Shown one piece after another: positions 28,414 to 38,113 of a DNA stretch of 48,599 bases. The notes beneath the pieces were generated by a model. That model saw only the letters and a list, made by a program, of their open reading frames with translations, made no database searches and was not told the DNA's origin. Numbering within the stretch: position 1 is the stretch's first letter; each line of letters begins with the position of its first letter. Origin of the DNA: Desulfonatronovibrio magnus (GTDB taxonomy: Bacteria; Desulfobacterota; Desulfovibrionia; Desulfovibrionales; Desulfonatronovibrionaceae); contig NZ_JYNP01000048.1 of assembly GCF_000934755.1 (NCBI RefSeq), forward strand, positions 1 to 48,599. Reading direction: 5' to 3'. The translations under genes were made by a program, and so were the position numbers.

Positions 28414-29277
28414 ATGCTTTACTGCTTTGTATCTAAATTTAAAATCTGGGCCTCCATGATCAAGCTGGAACATTCAGTCTTTGCTCTGCCCTTTGCATAT
28501 ATTGGCATGCTTTGGGCAGCACAGGGCAAACCCGGCTGGTCTACTTTTATATTCCTGACCCTGGCCATGGTTGCTGTTCGTTCGTTTGCCATGACCTTTA
28601 ACCGCATTGCAGACCTTGAATATGACAGAGAAAATCACAGAACCAGCAACAGGCCTCTTGTAACTGGTGAAATAAGCCTGAGAGATGCTTATATTTTTCT
28701 TGCCGGAACAGGACTGATTTTCATCCTTTCATGCTTTATGCTCAATCCGCTGTGCCTTTATCTCGCTGTGCCTGCTCTTTTATGGTCAGCCATTTACAGC
28801 TACAGCAAAAGATATACACACTTATGTCATTTTTTTCTCGGTTCGGTTCTCGGTCTGGCTCCAATAGCGGGCTGGATAGCTTATGATCCGAGTTTCGCCT
28901 TGCCTCCGTTTCTTCTATTCTGGGGAGTTTTATTCTGGGTGGCAGGTTTTGATATACTTTACTCCTGCCAGGATGCTGGCTTTGATCAGGAAAAGAGTCT
29001 GCATTCTATACCGGGTAAGTACGGCCTGGATACTGCTTTTACCCTTGCCGGGTTTTGTCATGTTAATGCATCAATTTTCATCCTCATGGCCGGTGCTGCA
29101 ATGGGAGCAGGCTGGCTCTATTATCTTGTCTGGCTCGTAATTTCCGTGATTCTTTTAATTGAGCACCGGATCATATCGCCAGCTAATCTCCAGAAAATCA
29201 ATGTTTCCTTTTTCACTCTAAATGGTCTTGTGGCTGTGCTGCTTTTTGCTGGGGTGCTTGCTGATTTGTTTATTTGA
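28414..29277 (+). CDS. UbiA-family prenyltransferase (menaquinone biosynthesis, MqnP/UbiA-like)
   Basis: 287 residues with about eight membrane segments. UbiA-family enzymes attach a polyprenyl chain to an aromatic ring. The first Asp-rich motif is NRIADLEYDRENHRTSNRPL and the second is DILYSCQDAGFDQEKSLHS, both needed to bind prenyl diphosphate through Mg. Desulfovibrionales make menaquinone by the futalosine route, so the likely role is MqnP; this assignment comes from organism type, not from a sequence feature. The start at 28414 is the first in-frame ATG; an ATG 14 codons later (MIKLEHSVFALPF) matches family N-termini as well. Confidence 0.87.
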   Translation: MLYCFVSKFKIWASMIKLEHSVFALPFAYIGMLWAAQGKPGWSTFIFLTLAMVAVRSFAMTFNRIADLEYDRENHRTSNRPLVTGEISLRDAYIFLAGTGLIFILSCFMLNPLCLYLAVPALLWSAIYSYSKRYTHLCHFFLGSVLGLAPIAGWIAYDPSFALPPFLLFWGVLFWVAGFDILYSCQDAGFDQEKSLHSIPGKYGLDTAFTLAGFCHVNASIFILMAGAAMGAGWLYYLVWLVISVILLIEHRIISPANLQKINVSFFTLNGLVAVLLFAGVLADLFI

Positions 29278-29346
29278 CCGCGCGGCACATAAACGCAAGA
29301 TGCAGAACAGATATCAAATCGCCAATACACATGAGGTTTATAAACC

Positions 29347-30789
29347 ATGACTGATGTCAATTTCCCGGACTACAGGGGTGCTCTGGAATATTACTGTCTT
29401 GGATGCAACCAGGTTTTTTCCATAAATAAATTGCATTACACCTGTCCACGCTGCTCCGGCGTATTCCTTCTTACTGACAGGTCTTTTGACAGTTTGAAGC
29501 AAACACCTGGGCGCAAATGGCGTGAAATACTGGATGCAAGAGCGGCATCCAAGAATCTTGCTCTTAGAGGGATTTTCAGGTTTTACGAGCTTATTGCTCC
29601 AGTAGTGGAAAAGCAGGATATTATATACTTAGGCGAGGGTAATACACCCATTATTCCTGCATCAAAACATCTTGAGGCCCAAACTGGTCAGAAGCTGGCT
29701 TTTAAGAATGATGGCCAGAATCCCAGTGCTTCCTTTAAGGATAGAGGTATGGCCTGCGCGTTCAGTTACTTGAAAAAACTGGTGCGTGAAAATGGATGGG
29801 ATCAAGTTTTGACCATCTGTGCATCCACAGGGGATACATCTGCCTCGGCAGCTCTTTATGGTGCGTATGTGGGCGAGCCTGTCAAAACTGTAGTCATACT
29901 GCCCATGGGTAAGGTGACAACCCAGCAGCTTTCCCAGCCTCTTGGCAGCGGTGCCAGGGTTATAGAGCTGCCTGGAGTGTTTGATGACTGCATGAGAGTT
30001 GTGGAGTATCTAGCAGATAATTTCCGAGTAGCACTTCTTAATTCTAAAAATGCCTGGCGTATCCTGGGGCAGGAAAGTTATGCTTTTGAAATTGCCCAGT
30101 GGTATGACTGGGATTTACAGGGCAAGGCTGTGTTTGTTCCCATTGGCAACGCTGGAAACATAACTGCTATAATGGCCGGTTTTCTGAAAATGTACGAACT
30201 TGAAATAATCACTGCTTTGCCTAGAATATTCGGGGTGCAGTCCAGTCATGCGGATCCAGTGTTTAAATATTACAGTCAGGATAGACAAGACAGGAAATAC
30301 AATCCTGTACAGGTCCAGGCCAGTGTGGCTCAGGCAGCAATGATTGGCAATCCTGTTTCTTTCCCCAGGGTTCAGGCTCTTGCTCAAAAGTATGAAAAAA
30401 TTGAGGGAGATGGCAGTTTCCATGTCATTCAGGTGGAAGAGCAGGCCATTGTGGAAGGTATGCTTCTCGCCAATCAAAATGGTCATATTGCCTGCACTCA
30501 GGGTGGAGAATGCCTGGCAGGAATGCTCAAGGCAAGGGAGTCAGGTTTGCTGAACAGAGAAGAGACGGCTATTCTGGATGCTACTGCTCACGCACTCAAG
30601 TTCAGCGACTTTCAGGATAAGTATTTCAGCAACAGTTTTTCTCCTGAATATGAGATTACACCAAGGCAAGAATATATCAATTTGCCTGTGGAGGTTATGA
30701 GTCTGGAAGATAAAAACAGGCTGAGCCAGGAAGAGTTCACAAAGGCGGCAGTTAAAGAGATTGCCGGCCTGCTTGGGTTGAGCTCATGA
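29347..30789 (+). CDS. thrC: Threonine synthase
   Basis: 480 residues. A PLP enzyme converting O-phosphohomoserine to threonine. The PLP lysine is in NPSASFKDRGMA; the phosphate-binding Gly loop is IGNAGNIT; CASTGDTSASAALYGA is the usual family block. An N-terminal zinc-ribbon-like segment (YCLGCNQVFSINKLHYTCPRCSG, given here in parts as CLGC and CPRC) precedes the core, as in many archaeal/bacterial ThrC of this subgroup. The length is slightly above average because of this domain and a C-terminal extension. Confidence 0.95.
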   Translation: MTDVNFPDYRGALEYYCLGCNQVFSINKLHYTCPRCSGVFLLTDRSFDSLKQTPGRKWREILDARAASKNLALRGIFRFYELIAPVVEKQDIIYLGEGNTPIIPASKHLEAQTGQKLAFKNDGQNPSASFKDRGMACAFSYLKKLVRENGWDQVLTICASTGDTSASAALYGAYVGEPVKTVVILPMGKVTTQQLSQPLGSGARVIELPGVFDDCMRVVEYLADNFRVALLNSKNAWRILGQESYAFEIAQWYDWDLQGKAVFVPIGNAGNITAIMAGFLKMYELEIITALPRIFGVQSSHADPVFKYYSQDRQDRKYNPVQVQASVAQAAMIGNPVSFPRVQALAQKYEKIEGDGSFHVIQVEEQAIVEGMLLANQNGHIACTQGGECLAGMLKARESGLLNREETAILDATAHALKFSDFQDKYFSNSFSPEYEITPRQEYINLPVEVMSLEDKNRLSQEEFTKAAVKEIAGLLGLSS

Positions 30790-30850
30790 AGTTAATGCCC
30801 CCCTTGGGCTCGTAACCCAGAAAAATAACCACGATCATGGAAGGAAGCTG

Positions 30851-31870
30851 CTAATACACCCTGAAATAATCCCTGTTCCATATCTGGACGTTTTTTCTAA
30901 TTATGGAATATCTCTGGAAATGCCTTTCATTGATTCGTTTATGTCCCCAGAAATCACTTATGCACTTTTCAGGGAGCATAACCCGCTTAACCGGTCTTCC
31001 CAGTGCAGCAATTCGGGCGGTAAAGTAACTGCGAAGAGCCAGGGATCTGCACTTACTGCCAAGCCCTGGATCCCAGGGGCCTGCCCATATGCTGTCAAGC
31101 AAAGACTTTTCAGGAGTCAGCCCGATCCTGATTACTGAAATGCCTGCAAGCCAGAGACTTAAAAGCCCAAGAGAAACAAGGTGAACTGTCTGAGCTAAGG
31201 ACCATGGACTGAACAATCCAAGACAGAACATATTTTTAAGCTCGGTATTATCCAGTACAAGGCAAGGATAAATGCGGGCCAGTGCTGGTTCTGCCTGAAT
31301 GGTTTTCCGGATATCTTTTAAAAAGATAGCGCCGCTGCAACCTGGCAGGCCAGGCATTAATTGAATGCCCAGATCAAAACCGGACTCCTTTATCAACTGA
31401 CAAGCCTTAATGGCGGTCCTTCCTGAATATCCCCTGCCAGCCTTTTTCAATACATTGTTATCAAAGCTTTGCACCCCAAGCTCAATCAGATCAACCTGAT
31501 GAGCTTGTAATTTTCTCAGGATGGACTTGCTTACGTAATCCGGGCGAGTGGAACAACGAATATGATTAACAGCACCTGCCTGTTTCAGGGCTGACGCAGT
31601 TTTAAGCATCATCAGCAGATCTTTTTGCCTGATGGCAGTGAAAGTGCCTCCATAAAATCCGAGACCTATTGGAGCTTTGGTCCTGTTATACCTCTCGGTG
31701 ATACTTTGAAAAAAAGACTGAGCTAATCTATGTAAGGGAATGGGTGTCTGACCGGTTTGAGCCAGTTGAGAACAGAAAGAGCACCGATGAGGACATCCAG
31801 CAAAAGGAACAAATACCGGCCATATGGGACCGAACGCTTTATTGGGTTGAGGATGTTTAAATTGTATCAT
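30851..31870 (-). CDS. Radical SAM protein (Elp3-like core)
   Basis: 339 residues. The iron-sulfur motif is CPHRCSFCSQ (CxxxCxxC). Downstream blocks GFYGGTFTA, STRPDYV, LIELGVQSFDN and IQLMPGLPG are typical of the Elp3/MiaB radical SAM core. No HAT domain or TRAM domain is visible in the C-terminal third, so it is not a full Elp3 or MiaB. The reaction is unknown. It is convergent with thrC (stops 61 bases apart) and monocistronic. Confidence 0.85.
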   Translation of the reverse strand: MIQFKHPQPNKAFGPIWPVFVPFAGCPHRCSFCSQLAQTGQTPIPLHRLAQSFFQSITERYNRTKAPIGLGFYGGTFTAIRQKDLLMMLKTASALKQAGAVNHIRCSTRPDYVSKSILRKLQAHQVDLIELGVQSFDNNVLKKAGRGYSGRTAIKACQLIKESGFDLGIQLMPGLPGCSGAIFLKDIRKTIQAEPALARIYPCLVLDNTELKNMFCLGLFSPWSLAQTVHLVSLGLLSLWLAGISVIRIGLTPEKSLLDSIWAGPWDPGLGSKCRSLALRSYFTARIAALGRPVKRVMLPEKCISDFWGHKRINERHFQRYSIIRKNVQIWNRDYFRVY

Positions 31871-32166
31871 GGTTGAGGATGATTACCTTCTAAAACAAGG
31901 GGTTGCAAAAAAAGATTAAATGAAATATGAAGTTCTGCAACAGTTTAGCTTGCATCTGTTACAGAAACCGTCTCAATGATCATGAATGGGGTTGCCCCTA
32001 AGGTTGCCGGCAGGGCTGGTTCAGTGGTCCACGCGGGTCTGAAAATGTTAAAGGTAAAAGTCATAAATTCTGGCAATCAATGGATGGTCTGCAATGTTAC
32101 AGGTACGAGCTATATGATTTAATCATGGCTGTCGAGCCCAAGACATATTATACTGGAGGAATACTT
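31871..32166. other. Spacer between the divergent radical SAM and HIT genes
   Basis: 296 bases, no repeat or tRNA. CATGATTTAATCATG-like symmetry near 32115-32125 is weak. The GGAGGA ribosome site of the HIT gene is at 32155-32160. Confidence 0.4.
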
Positions 32167-32577
32167 GTGAATGATTGTATATTTTGCGGCATAGTTGGCG
32201 GGAAAATTCCCTGCGCTAAAGTTCTGGAGACCGACAATGTCATAGCTTTTCTTGATATTGCCCCTGTTGCAAAGGGACATACTCTGGTCATTCCTAAAAA
32301 GCACCTGGCGAATATTCTGGAAATGGACATAGATCTGGCTGCTGATCTGCATGAAGCCGTACAAAAGGTTGGCAGATCAATGCTTGCCTCTTTGAAAGCT
32401 GATGGCTTCAATCTGGGTATGAACAATTTTGAGGCTGCAGGACAGTTAGTAATGCATGCTCATTACCATATAATACCTCGTTACAACGGCGATGAGCTGA
32501 AACTATGGCCGCAGCATTCTTATGACAATGAAAAGGAAATGGAGATTTATCGCTCAAAAATTGCTCTTATATGGTGA
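32167..32577 (+). CDS. HIT family protein (histidine triad)
   Basis: 136 residues. HIT proteins are nucleotide hydrolases or transferases, often acting on AMP-lysine or dinucleoside polyphosphates. The zinc-like start CIFCGIVGGKIPC and the triad HAHYHIIPR (HxHxH) are present. The start is GTG at 32167 (VNDCIFC) with GGAGGA six bases upstream, matching usual family N-termini. An ATG at 32125 or 32080 would add unconserved residues. Confidence 0.93.
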   Translation: MNDCIFCGIVGGKIPCAKVLETDNVIAFLDIAPVAKGHTLVIPKKHLANILEMDIDLAADLHEAVQKVGRSMLASLKADGFNLGMNNFEAAGQLVMHAHYHIIPRYNGDELKLWPQHSYDNEKEMEIYRSKIALIW

Positions 32578-32726
32578 AAGAGGAGTATGCTACTAAGACA
32601 AACATCTCATTTTTTTCATAAACGCGTAATGCTCCCAGTCATAAATTCAGAGTGCTGAAGAGGTAAACCCGAGGATGGTTGAATAAATATTTCGTAAAAC
32701 TGCTGACAAATTCAAGGGGATTAAAT

Positions 32727-33020
32727 ATGTCGCAAACGCTGACAAAAGCTCATATTGTTGACAAAATATTCAAAGACAGTCCCAAGAGACGTTCTGATGT
32801 CCAAAAACAGGTAGAGGCTTTATTAAAGATAATCAAAAAGGGTATTAAAAAAGATCACTCTTTGCTGATCAGCGGCTTTGGAAAGTTTGAAACTCGCAAT
32901 AAAAAGCCGCGCAGAGGCAGAAATCCCTATACTAATGAGGATTTGATGCTTGAGGGGAGAAAAGTAGTAGTTTTCAGGCTTTCACATAATTTACGAAAAA
33001 CAATCAATCAGCAAGGATGA
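32727..33020 (+). CDS. HU/IHF family DNA-binding protein
   Basis: 97 residues. A nucleoid protein that bends DNA. It has the core [18 protein letters not shown], in which the arm tip RGRNP contains the intercalating Pro, and the closing LRKTIN. It is closer to integration host factor alpha than to HU in length and in its N-terminal [10 protein letters not shown]. Start ATG with AAGGGGAT upstream. Its last 17 bases overlap the 3' end of the convergent rlpA gene. Confidence 0.92.
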   Translation: MSQTLTKAHIVDKIFKDSPKRRSDVQKQVEALLKIIKKGIKKDHSLLISGFGKFETRNKKPRRGRNPYTNEDLMLEGRKVVVFRLSHNLRKTINQQG

Positions 33021-33822
33021 ACGCTCCAGGGTACTCTTTCTGTAATTTATCCCGAGCCTGTTCAGCTGCAAGAAGATTGCTGAACTTTCCAGCTTGAACA
33101 CGCCAGAAATTGCTATTATCTCGAGATATTTTTTGAATTCTGGATTCACTGTAACCGCTGGACCTGAGGTTTCTTCGGAATGCTTCGGCGTTGTCTCTGG
33201 AAGAAAATGACCCTACCTGAACATAAAAATTACCCTTCATCTGGTCACGGGGCACGCTGCCTGTGGCCTCAACCCTGACCCGGGCTGTACCAGGTCCGAT
33301 CATGTCGATTTTTCTGGCTGCGGCAAATGAAAGGTCTATTATTCTGTTGCGGGCAAAGGGCCCACGGTCATTAATTCGAAGGTCAATGACTTTTCCGTTG
33401 TCCAGATTAGTGACCCTCACCTTGGTATTCATGGGCAGCACCCTGTGAGCAGCAGTCATTTCGTACATGTTGAAGATTTCCCCGTTGGATGTTTTACGTC
33501 CATGAAATTTGGGGCCGTACCAGGATGCTATACCTTCTTCTTCGTAACCTTCATATGTGCTTAACGGAGTGTATGTCTGGCCTAATACTGTATACTTATT
33601 CTGTGTTGGGTGGCTGTTTTGCAGGCTTCCGGAAGATGCAGTCTGACTGGATTGAGCCGGTGAAGATGCTGGCGGCTGAACCGGCGCTGCAGGTCGAGCG
33701 GTCTGGTCCGGGGTGCGCACTGGTGGAGGTTGAATTTTTTTTGCACATCCTGCTAATTGAGTCAGGGACAAAAAGACTATCAGTATCAAACATATGTATT
33801 CAGTAATTGACATACTGCGCAT
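33004..33822 (-). CDS. rlpA: RlpA septal ring lytic transglycosylase, lipoprotein
   Basis: 272 residues. A lipoprotein with a DPBB lytic transglycosylase domain that cuts denuded glycan at the septum. The signal peptide ends in the lipobox LAGC (about 23-26). A low-complexity Pro/Ser/Gln linker follows, then the DPBB domain ([19 protein letters not shown], with [17 protein letters not shown]) and a C-terminal SPOR domain ([19 protein letters not shown]) that binds denuded glycan. GAGGA precedes the ATG at 33822. The 3' end overlaps the convergent HU/IHF gene. Confidence 0.95.
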   Translation of the reverse strand: MRSMSITEYICLILIVFLSLTQLAGCAKKIQPPPVRTPDQTARPAAPVQPPASSPAQSSQTASSGSLQNSHPTQNKYTVLGQTYTPLSTYEGYEEEGIASWYGPKFHGRKTSNGEIFNMYEMTAAHRVLPMNTKVRVTNLDNGKVIDLRINDRGPFARNRIIDLSFAAARKIDMIGPGTARVRVEATGSVPRDQMKGNFYVQVGSFSSRDNAEAFRRNLRSSGYSESRIQKISRDNSNFWRVQAGKFSNLLAAEQARDKLQKEYPGAFILAD

Positions 33823-34052
33823 GGCTTTTCCTCACTTTAATGGGCAGTCGTGATGTTTTAAAAGAATTAATCCGAACTTGATCTTATTCAACGGTCATAA
33901 AAAATTTTCAATTTCTTTTTTTTATCAGTTTAACACTTATTAGTAAAGTATTTTGAGATGGCCTTTCAGAATAAATGTGAGCTGCGTCCACAACCCAGCT
34001 GATATAAGGATCGTTAAGATTTGGGGATACTGAGAGTTTTAGGCTTAAGGAA

Positions 34053-34087
34053 GAAGGCTGAAGGCTGAAGGTTGAATGTTGAAGGCT
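34053..34087 (+). repeat. 7-bp tandem array (GAAGGCT, 5 units)
   Basis: GAAGGCT, GAAGGCT, GAAGGTT, GAATGTT, GAAGGCT in exact register. No protein coding across it. Confidence 0.75.
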
Positions 34088-34365
34088 GTTGAAAATAGAA
34101 GGAGGAAGGTTTAAGTTTTGGGAGTCTGGATATTATTGCTCTTGTCAATATCAAAAATCTTCCTGTTTTCTGGTGCAAGCTTCAAGCGGTAAAATTGCTG
34201 AATCTATTAGTAATTTATATAGGAACTTGAACTTTTTTGCATACAAGTAAAACCTAATTAGCAATAAATTCAGAGCATTATGGTTTTACCATATAGATTG
34301 TTTCGGTCGCTTAGGCTCTCTCGTGGGTGACAGGTTTTGAGCAACTACATCCCTGACAGCTCAGG

Positions 34366-34402
34366 TGTCATTGCGAGCGAGTCTTCGAGCGCGGCAATCT
34401 CA
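34366..34402 (+). repeat. TCATTGCGAGCGAG-type inverted repeat
   Basis: TCATTGCGAGCGAG ... CGCGGCAATCT is a common dispersed repeat type in many bacteria, with weakly complementary ends. Confidence 0.6.
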
Positions 34403-34424
34403 AACGTGCTAAGGCTGATTTTTT

Positions 34425-34469
34425 AGTTACTCACAGGTTCGGTCCTGGCCAGTCCGGGTGAGGAGCTTA
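34425..34469 (+). repeat. 45-bp dispersed palindromic repeat, copy D
   Basis: AGTTACTCACAGGTTCGGT, a diverged centre (CCTGGCCAGTCCGG) and TGAGGAGCTTA. It is not attached to the long composite element. Confidence 0.85.
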
Positions 34470-34540
34470 CAAGTAACTTCAAAAAAACTGGCCCCCGGAT
34501 CAAGTCCGGGGAGACGGTTAAAGCAAGTTTTTACTCTTAT

Positions 34541-34568
34541 CGTCATTCCGGCGAAGGCCGGAATCCAG
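34541..34568 (+). repeat. CGTCATTCCGGC-type palindromic repeat
   Basis: CGTCATTCCGGCGAAGGCCG followed by GAATCCAG. A repeat type very common in diverse bacterial genomes; the arms ATTCCGGC / GCCGGAAT are perfectly complementary. Confidence 0.75.
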
Positions 34569-34707
34569 TTCTTTTCTTGTTCACAAGCTCCAGACTGGGA
34601 ACACCTCTTTTTTTTGTGGCTCCATCCACATTTTAAAGAAGCGGCTGAAGCCGCAAGAACTAAACCCCCCAGGCTCCAGCCTGGGAACGAGTGTTAAGGC
34701 TGTTTTG

Positions 34708-34752
34708 AGTTACTCTGAGGTTCGATCCCGAACCGCCCGGATGAAACGCTTA
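34708..34752 (+). repeat. 45-bp dispersed palindromic repeat, copy E (diverged)
   Basis: AGTTACTCTGAGGTTCGAT, CCCGAACCGCCCGG, ATGAAACGCTTA. Recognisable but with several changes, so an old copy. Confidence 0.75.
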
Positions 34753-35016
34753 CAATTCGAGTGTTACGTTGTAGTATTGTGTGTAATTATTTGTTACCGG
34801 ATCAAAAAAGATGTTAATAAAAATTTTTGTTTTTCGTGATATTAGTACTGGCAATTTTTTTAAACTTAAGCTATTTGTTAAATAAATAACATGCGCGGAA
34901 CGAGTTTGATTATTTATTAACTGTAAAATCATTTGTGCTTCAGGCGTTCCCGGGTAGTGAATCCGGGCTAGTTAAGGACAAACCATTTTATTTACCAATT
35001 GGCAAAGGGGGTCAAT

Positions 35017-38000
35017 ATGTCACAAGAGAAAGTAGGCGCAGTCATGGTTGTCGGTGGTGGTATTGCCGGCATTCAATCCGCTCTGGACCTGGCTGAAGCC
35101 GGCTATTACGTTTATCTTGTGGAGAAGTCAGCCGGTATCGGCGGCGTAATGTCGCAATTAGACAAGACTTTTCCCACCAATGACTGCTCCATGTGAATTA
35201 TCTCGCCAAAATTGGTCGAGTGCGGTCGGCACTTGAATATTGAGCTTTTGACTCTGGCTGAGGTAGAAGGAATCAGTGGCGCTGAAGGAAACTTTCAGGT
35301 CAAAGTTCGTCAGAAACCACGAGTAGTGGACATGGAAAAGTGTATCGCCTGTAACCTTTGTGCGGAAAAGTGTCCCAAAAAGGTTGCTGACGAATACAAT
35401 GAAGGGCTGGTCAAGAGAAAGTCCGCCTACATTAAGTATGGTCAGACTGTTCCCTTGAAGTACGCCGTAGAGATGGACACCTGTATTTATTTTGTCAAGG
35501 GAGGCAACAAGGGCAAAAAGGGCGGCGGAAAATGCCGGGCCTGTGAAAAATACTGTCCTACCGGAGCCATTGATCTTGACCAGGAATTCAAGGACGAGAT
35601 CAAGGAAATCAACGTGGGATCAGTTATTCTCACGCCAGGCTTTAAATCTTTTGATCCCACTCCTTTTGACACCTATCAGTACTCCAATTTCAAGGATGTA
35701 GTTACCGGGCTGGAGTATGAAAGACTGCTTTCCTCCAATGGACCCTGTATGGGGCACCTTGTAAGACCTTCTGACCAGAAGGAGCCCAAAAAGATAGCAT
35801 GGCTCCAATGTGTTGGTTCAAGAAATATCAACAAATGTGATAATGGGTACTGTTCCTCTGTTTGCTGTATGTATGCCATTAAGCAGGCCATAGTTACTGC
35901 CGAGCATACCACAGGAGACGTTGAGCAGACGATCTTCTACATGGATATAAGAACCCACGGAAAAGAGTTTGACCAGTACTTTGAACTGGCCAAGAAAAAG
36001 GGCATCAAGTTTGTACCCAGTCGAATTCACAGCACCTATCCTGGAGACGGCGGCGGAGTTGAGGTTGAATATTTCGATGAATCCAAGGGACAAAGAGTAG
36101 TTGAAGGCTTTGACATGCTGGTTCTTTCAACTGGTCTTGAAGTAAGCGAAAGTGTCAAGGAACTGGCTGGTAAACTTGATATCAAGCTGGACAAGTACAG
36201 TTTTGCAGAAAGTTCCAGCTTTACTCCTTCAGCTACGAATATTCCAGGTATTTTTGCCAGTGGCTGTTTCCAGAGCCCTAAAGATATTCCTCAATCGGTT
36301 ACAGACGCATCAGCAGCTGCGGCATCAGCAGCAATATCCTTAAGCAGTCAGAGAGGGACCCTGGCCAAGGAAAGGACTTTTCCGGCTGAAAGGGATGTAT
36401 CCACTGAGGAACCAAGAGTGGGCGTCTTTGTATGTTCCTGTGGCATCAATATTGCCGGAACCATAGACGTTAATAATCTGGCCGAATACGCAAAAGGGCT
36501 GCCCAATGTGGTTTTTGTGGATAATAACCTCTTTTCCTGTTCTCAAGATACCCAGGTTATGATCAAGGAAAAGATTACTGAACATAATCTGAACAGAGTA
36601 GTGGTGGCAGCCTGTACTCCCAGAACTCATGAGCCGTTGTTCAGAGAAACCATGAAAGATGCCGGGCTCAATGAATACCTTTTTGAAATGGCCAATATCC
36701 GCAATCAGAACAGTTGGGTGCATTCCCAGGAGCCGGAGAAAGCCTTAGAAAAGGCCAGAGATCAGGTGCGCATGGCTGTGGCTAAAGCGTCCATGCTGGT
36801 GCCCTTGGAACATCTGACAGTTAATGTTAACCAGTCTGCCCTGGTTGTGGGAGGCGGTATTTCAGGCATGATTTCTGCCCTGGGGCTTGCTGATCAGGGT
36901 TATGAAACTATTCTTCTGGAAAAGACCGACAGGCTGGGCGGAAATGCCTGGAGCTTAGTCAGCACCTGGCGTGGTGAAGATATCAAGAAATTCCTGGAAG
37001 AGATAATTAACAAGGTGGAAAACCACCCCAATATCAAACTTTATAAAGATGCCCAGCTCAAGAGCAGCAAAGGCGCTGTGGGCGATTTTGTCAGTGAAGT
37101 GGAAATAGCTGGTGAGAAGAGGGCCATCAAGTATGGTATTGCAGTAGTATGTACTGGCGGTAAGGAGCTCAAACCCGAAGAATACCTTTACGGTCAGGAT
37201 CAGAGGATCTTTACCCATCTTGAGTTTGACAAGGAGCTCATGGACCATAAACCTGCTCTGGAAAAGGCCAAAGGCGCTGTGTTTATTCAGTGCGTAGGTT
37301 CACGCGAACCGGACAGGCCATATTGCAGCAGGGTTTGCTGTACGCATACCATGCATTCAGCCCTGGAGCTCAAAAAAGCCAACCCAGACATGCCTGTTTA
37401 TGTCCTTTACCGTGACATCCGTACTTATGGTGCAAGAGAAGATCTATACAGAGAAGCCAGAGAAAAGGGTGTTATCTTCATCCGGTACAACCTTGAAAAC
37501 AAACCTGTTGTTGCCAAGGACGGTGAAGATATCGTTGTCACAGTCAAGGATCATGTACTGCAGCGAAATGTAGAGATCAGGCCCGGATACCTGGTTCTTG
37601 CTTCTGCAATCCTGCCTTCGGACAACAAAGATCTGGTGGATCTGTACAAATGTGGTCTGAACAGCGATGGCTTCCTGCAGGAAGCACATGCCAAACTGCG
37701 TCCTGTTGACTTGAGTGTTGACGGTATGTTCCTGGCAGGCCTCTGTCATTATCCCAAGCCTGTAGATGAAGCCATAGCTCAGGCTCAGGCGGCGGTTTCC
37801 CGAGCTTCCACCATCCTGTCCAGAGCTGTGATGCCTCTGGATTCCATTAAATCATATGTTACTGAAAATTGTGATGGTTGTGCCATTTGCGTGGATACTT
37901 GTCCTTACGGCGCCATCAAGTTGACTGGATATGAAGAAGATGGGGTAGACCATAAAAAGATTGAGACCAACAAGGCCCTGTGTAAAGGTTGTGGTATTTG

Positions 38001-38094
38001 CGAAGCAACCTGTCCCAAGCATGGGGTATATATCCATGGGTTTACCAATGAGCAGCTTAAGGCCCAGATTTATGCGGCTTTAGAAAATGTTTAA
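35017..38094 (+). CDS. hdrA: HdrA-like electron-bifurcating subunit, double module, selenoprotein
   Basis: 1025 residues if UGA at 35194-35196 is read as Sec60. HdrA carries FAD and several iron-sulfur clusters and bifurcates electrons in Mvh-Hdr complexes. Module 1 has [17 protein letters not shown] and NDCSMU followed by [12 protein letters not shown], where relatives have Cys at the U. A ferredoxin-like insert follows ([14 protein letters not shown] from about 109), then [20 protein letters not shown]. Module 2 starts at a second FAD motif (GGGISGMIS, about 612), with [17 protein letters not shown] and a C-terminal 2x[4Fe-4S] ferredoxin (from about 952). Module 2 has no CSMC/CSMU-type loop. 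The reading frame is the same on both sides of the UGA. The start at 35017 ([15 protein letters not shown]) has GGGGG upstream. It is first in the cluster hdrA-mvhD-mvhG-mvhA. Confidence 0.93.
35194..35234 (+). promoter_or_regulatory. Sec UGA codon and SECIS candidate in hdrA
   Basis: UGA at 35194-35196. A stem AGTGC (35219-35223) / GCACT (35229-35233) presents the five-base loop GGTCG, 27 bases after the UGA. A loop with GGUC resembles the E. coli fdhF SECIS loop. A second possible stem lies closer (CTCGCC at 35202-35207 with GG-T-CGAG at 35214-35220). Confidence 0.72.
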
Positions 38095-38113
38095 TAACAA
38101 AGGAGAAATTTAG

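Larger units (their letters stand above)
33823..35016. other. Repeat-rich gene-free region upstream of hdrA
   Basis: About 1.2 kb without a believable coding region. Contents in order: a 7-bp GAAGGCT array (34053-34087), a TCATTGCGAGCGAG / CGCGGCAATCT repeat (34366-34402), and the 45-bp repeat copy D. A CCCCGGATCAAGTCCGGGG palindrome (34492-34510), a CGTCATTCCGGC / GCCGGAATCCAG repeat (34541-34568) and a GGCTCCAGCCTGGGAACGAG repeat follow, then copy E. The last 260 bases are AT-rich and must hold the hdrA promoter. Confidence 0.75.

Noticed and set aside
31980-32080. Riboswitch-like sequence upstream of the HIT gene
   Set aside because: Some G/C-rich complementarity, but no known riboswitch core could be matched by eye.
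35197-35211. hdrA could be two separate genes with a stop between them
   Set aside because: The only stop is a UGA inside the conserved loop, in the same frame on both sides, and no ribosome site precedes a new start. A selenoprotein explains it better.
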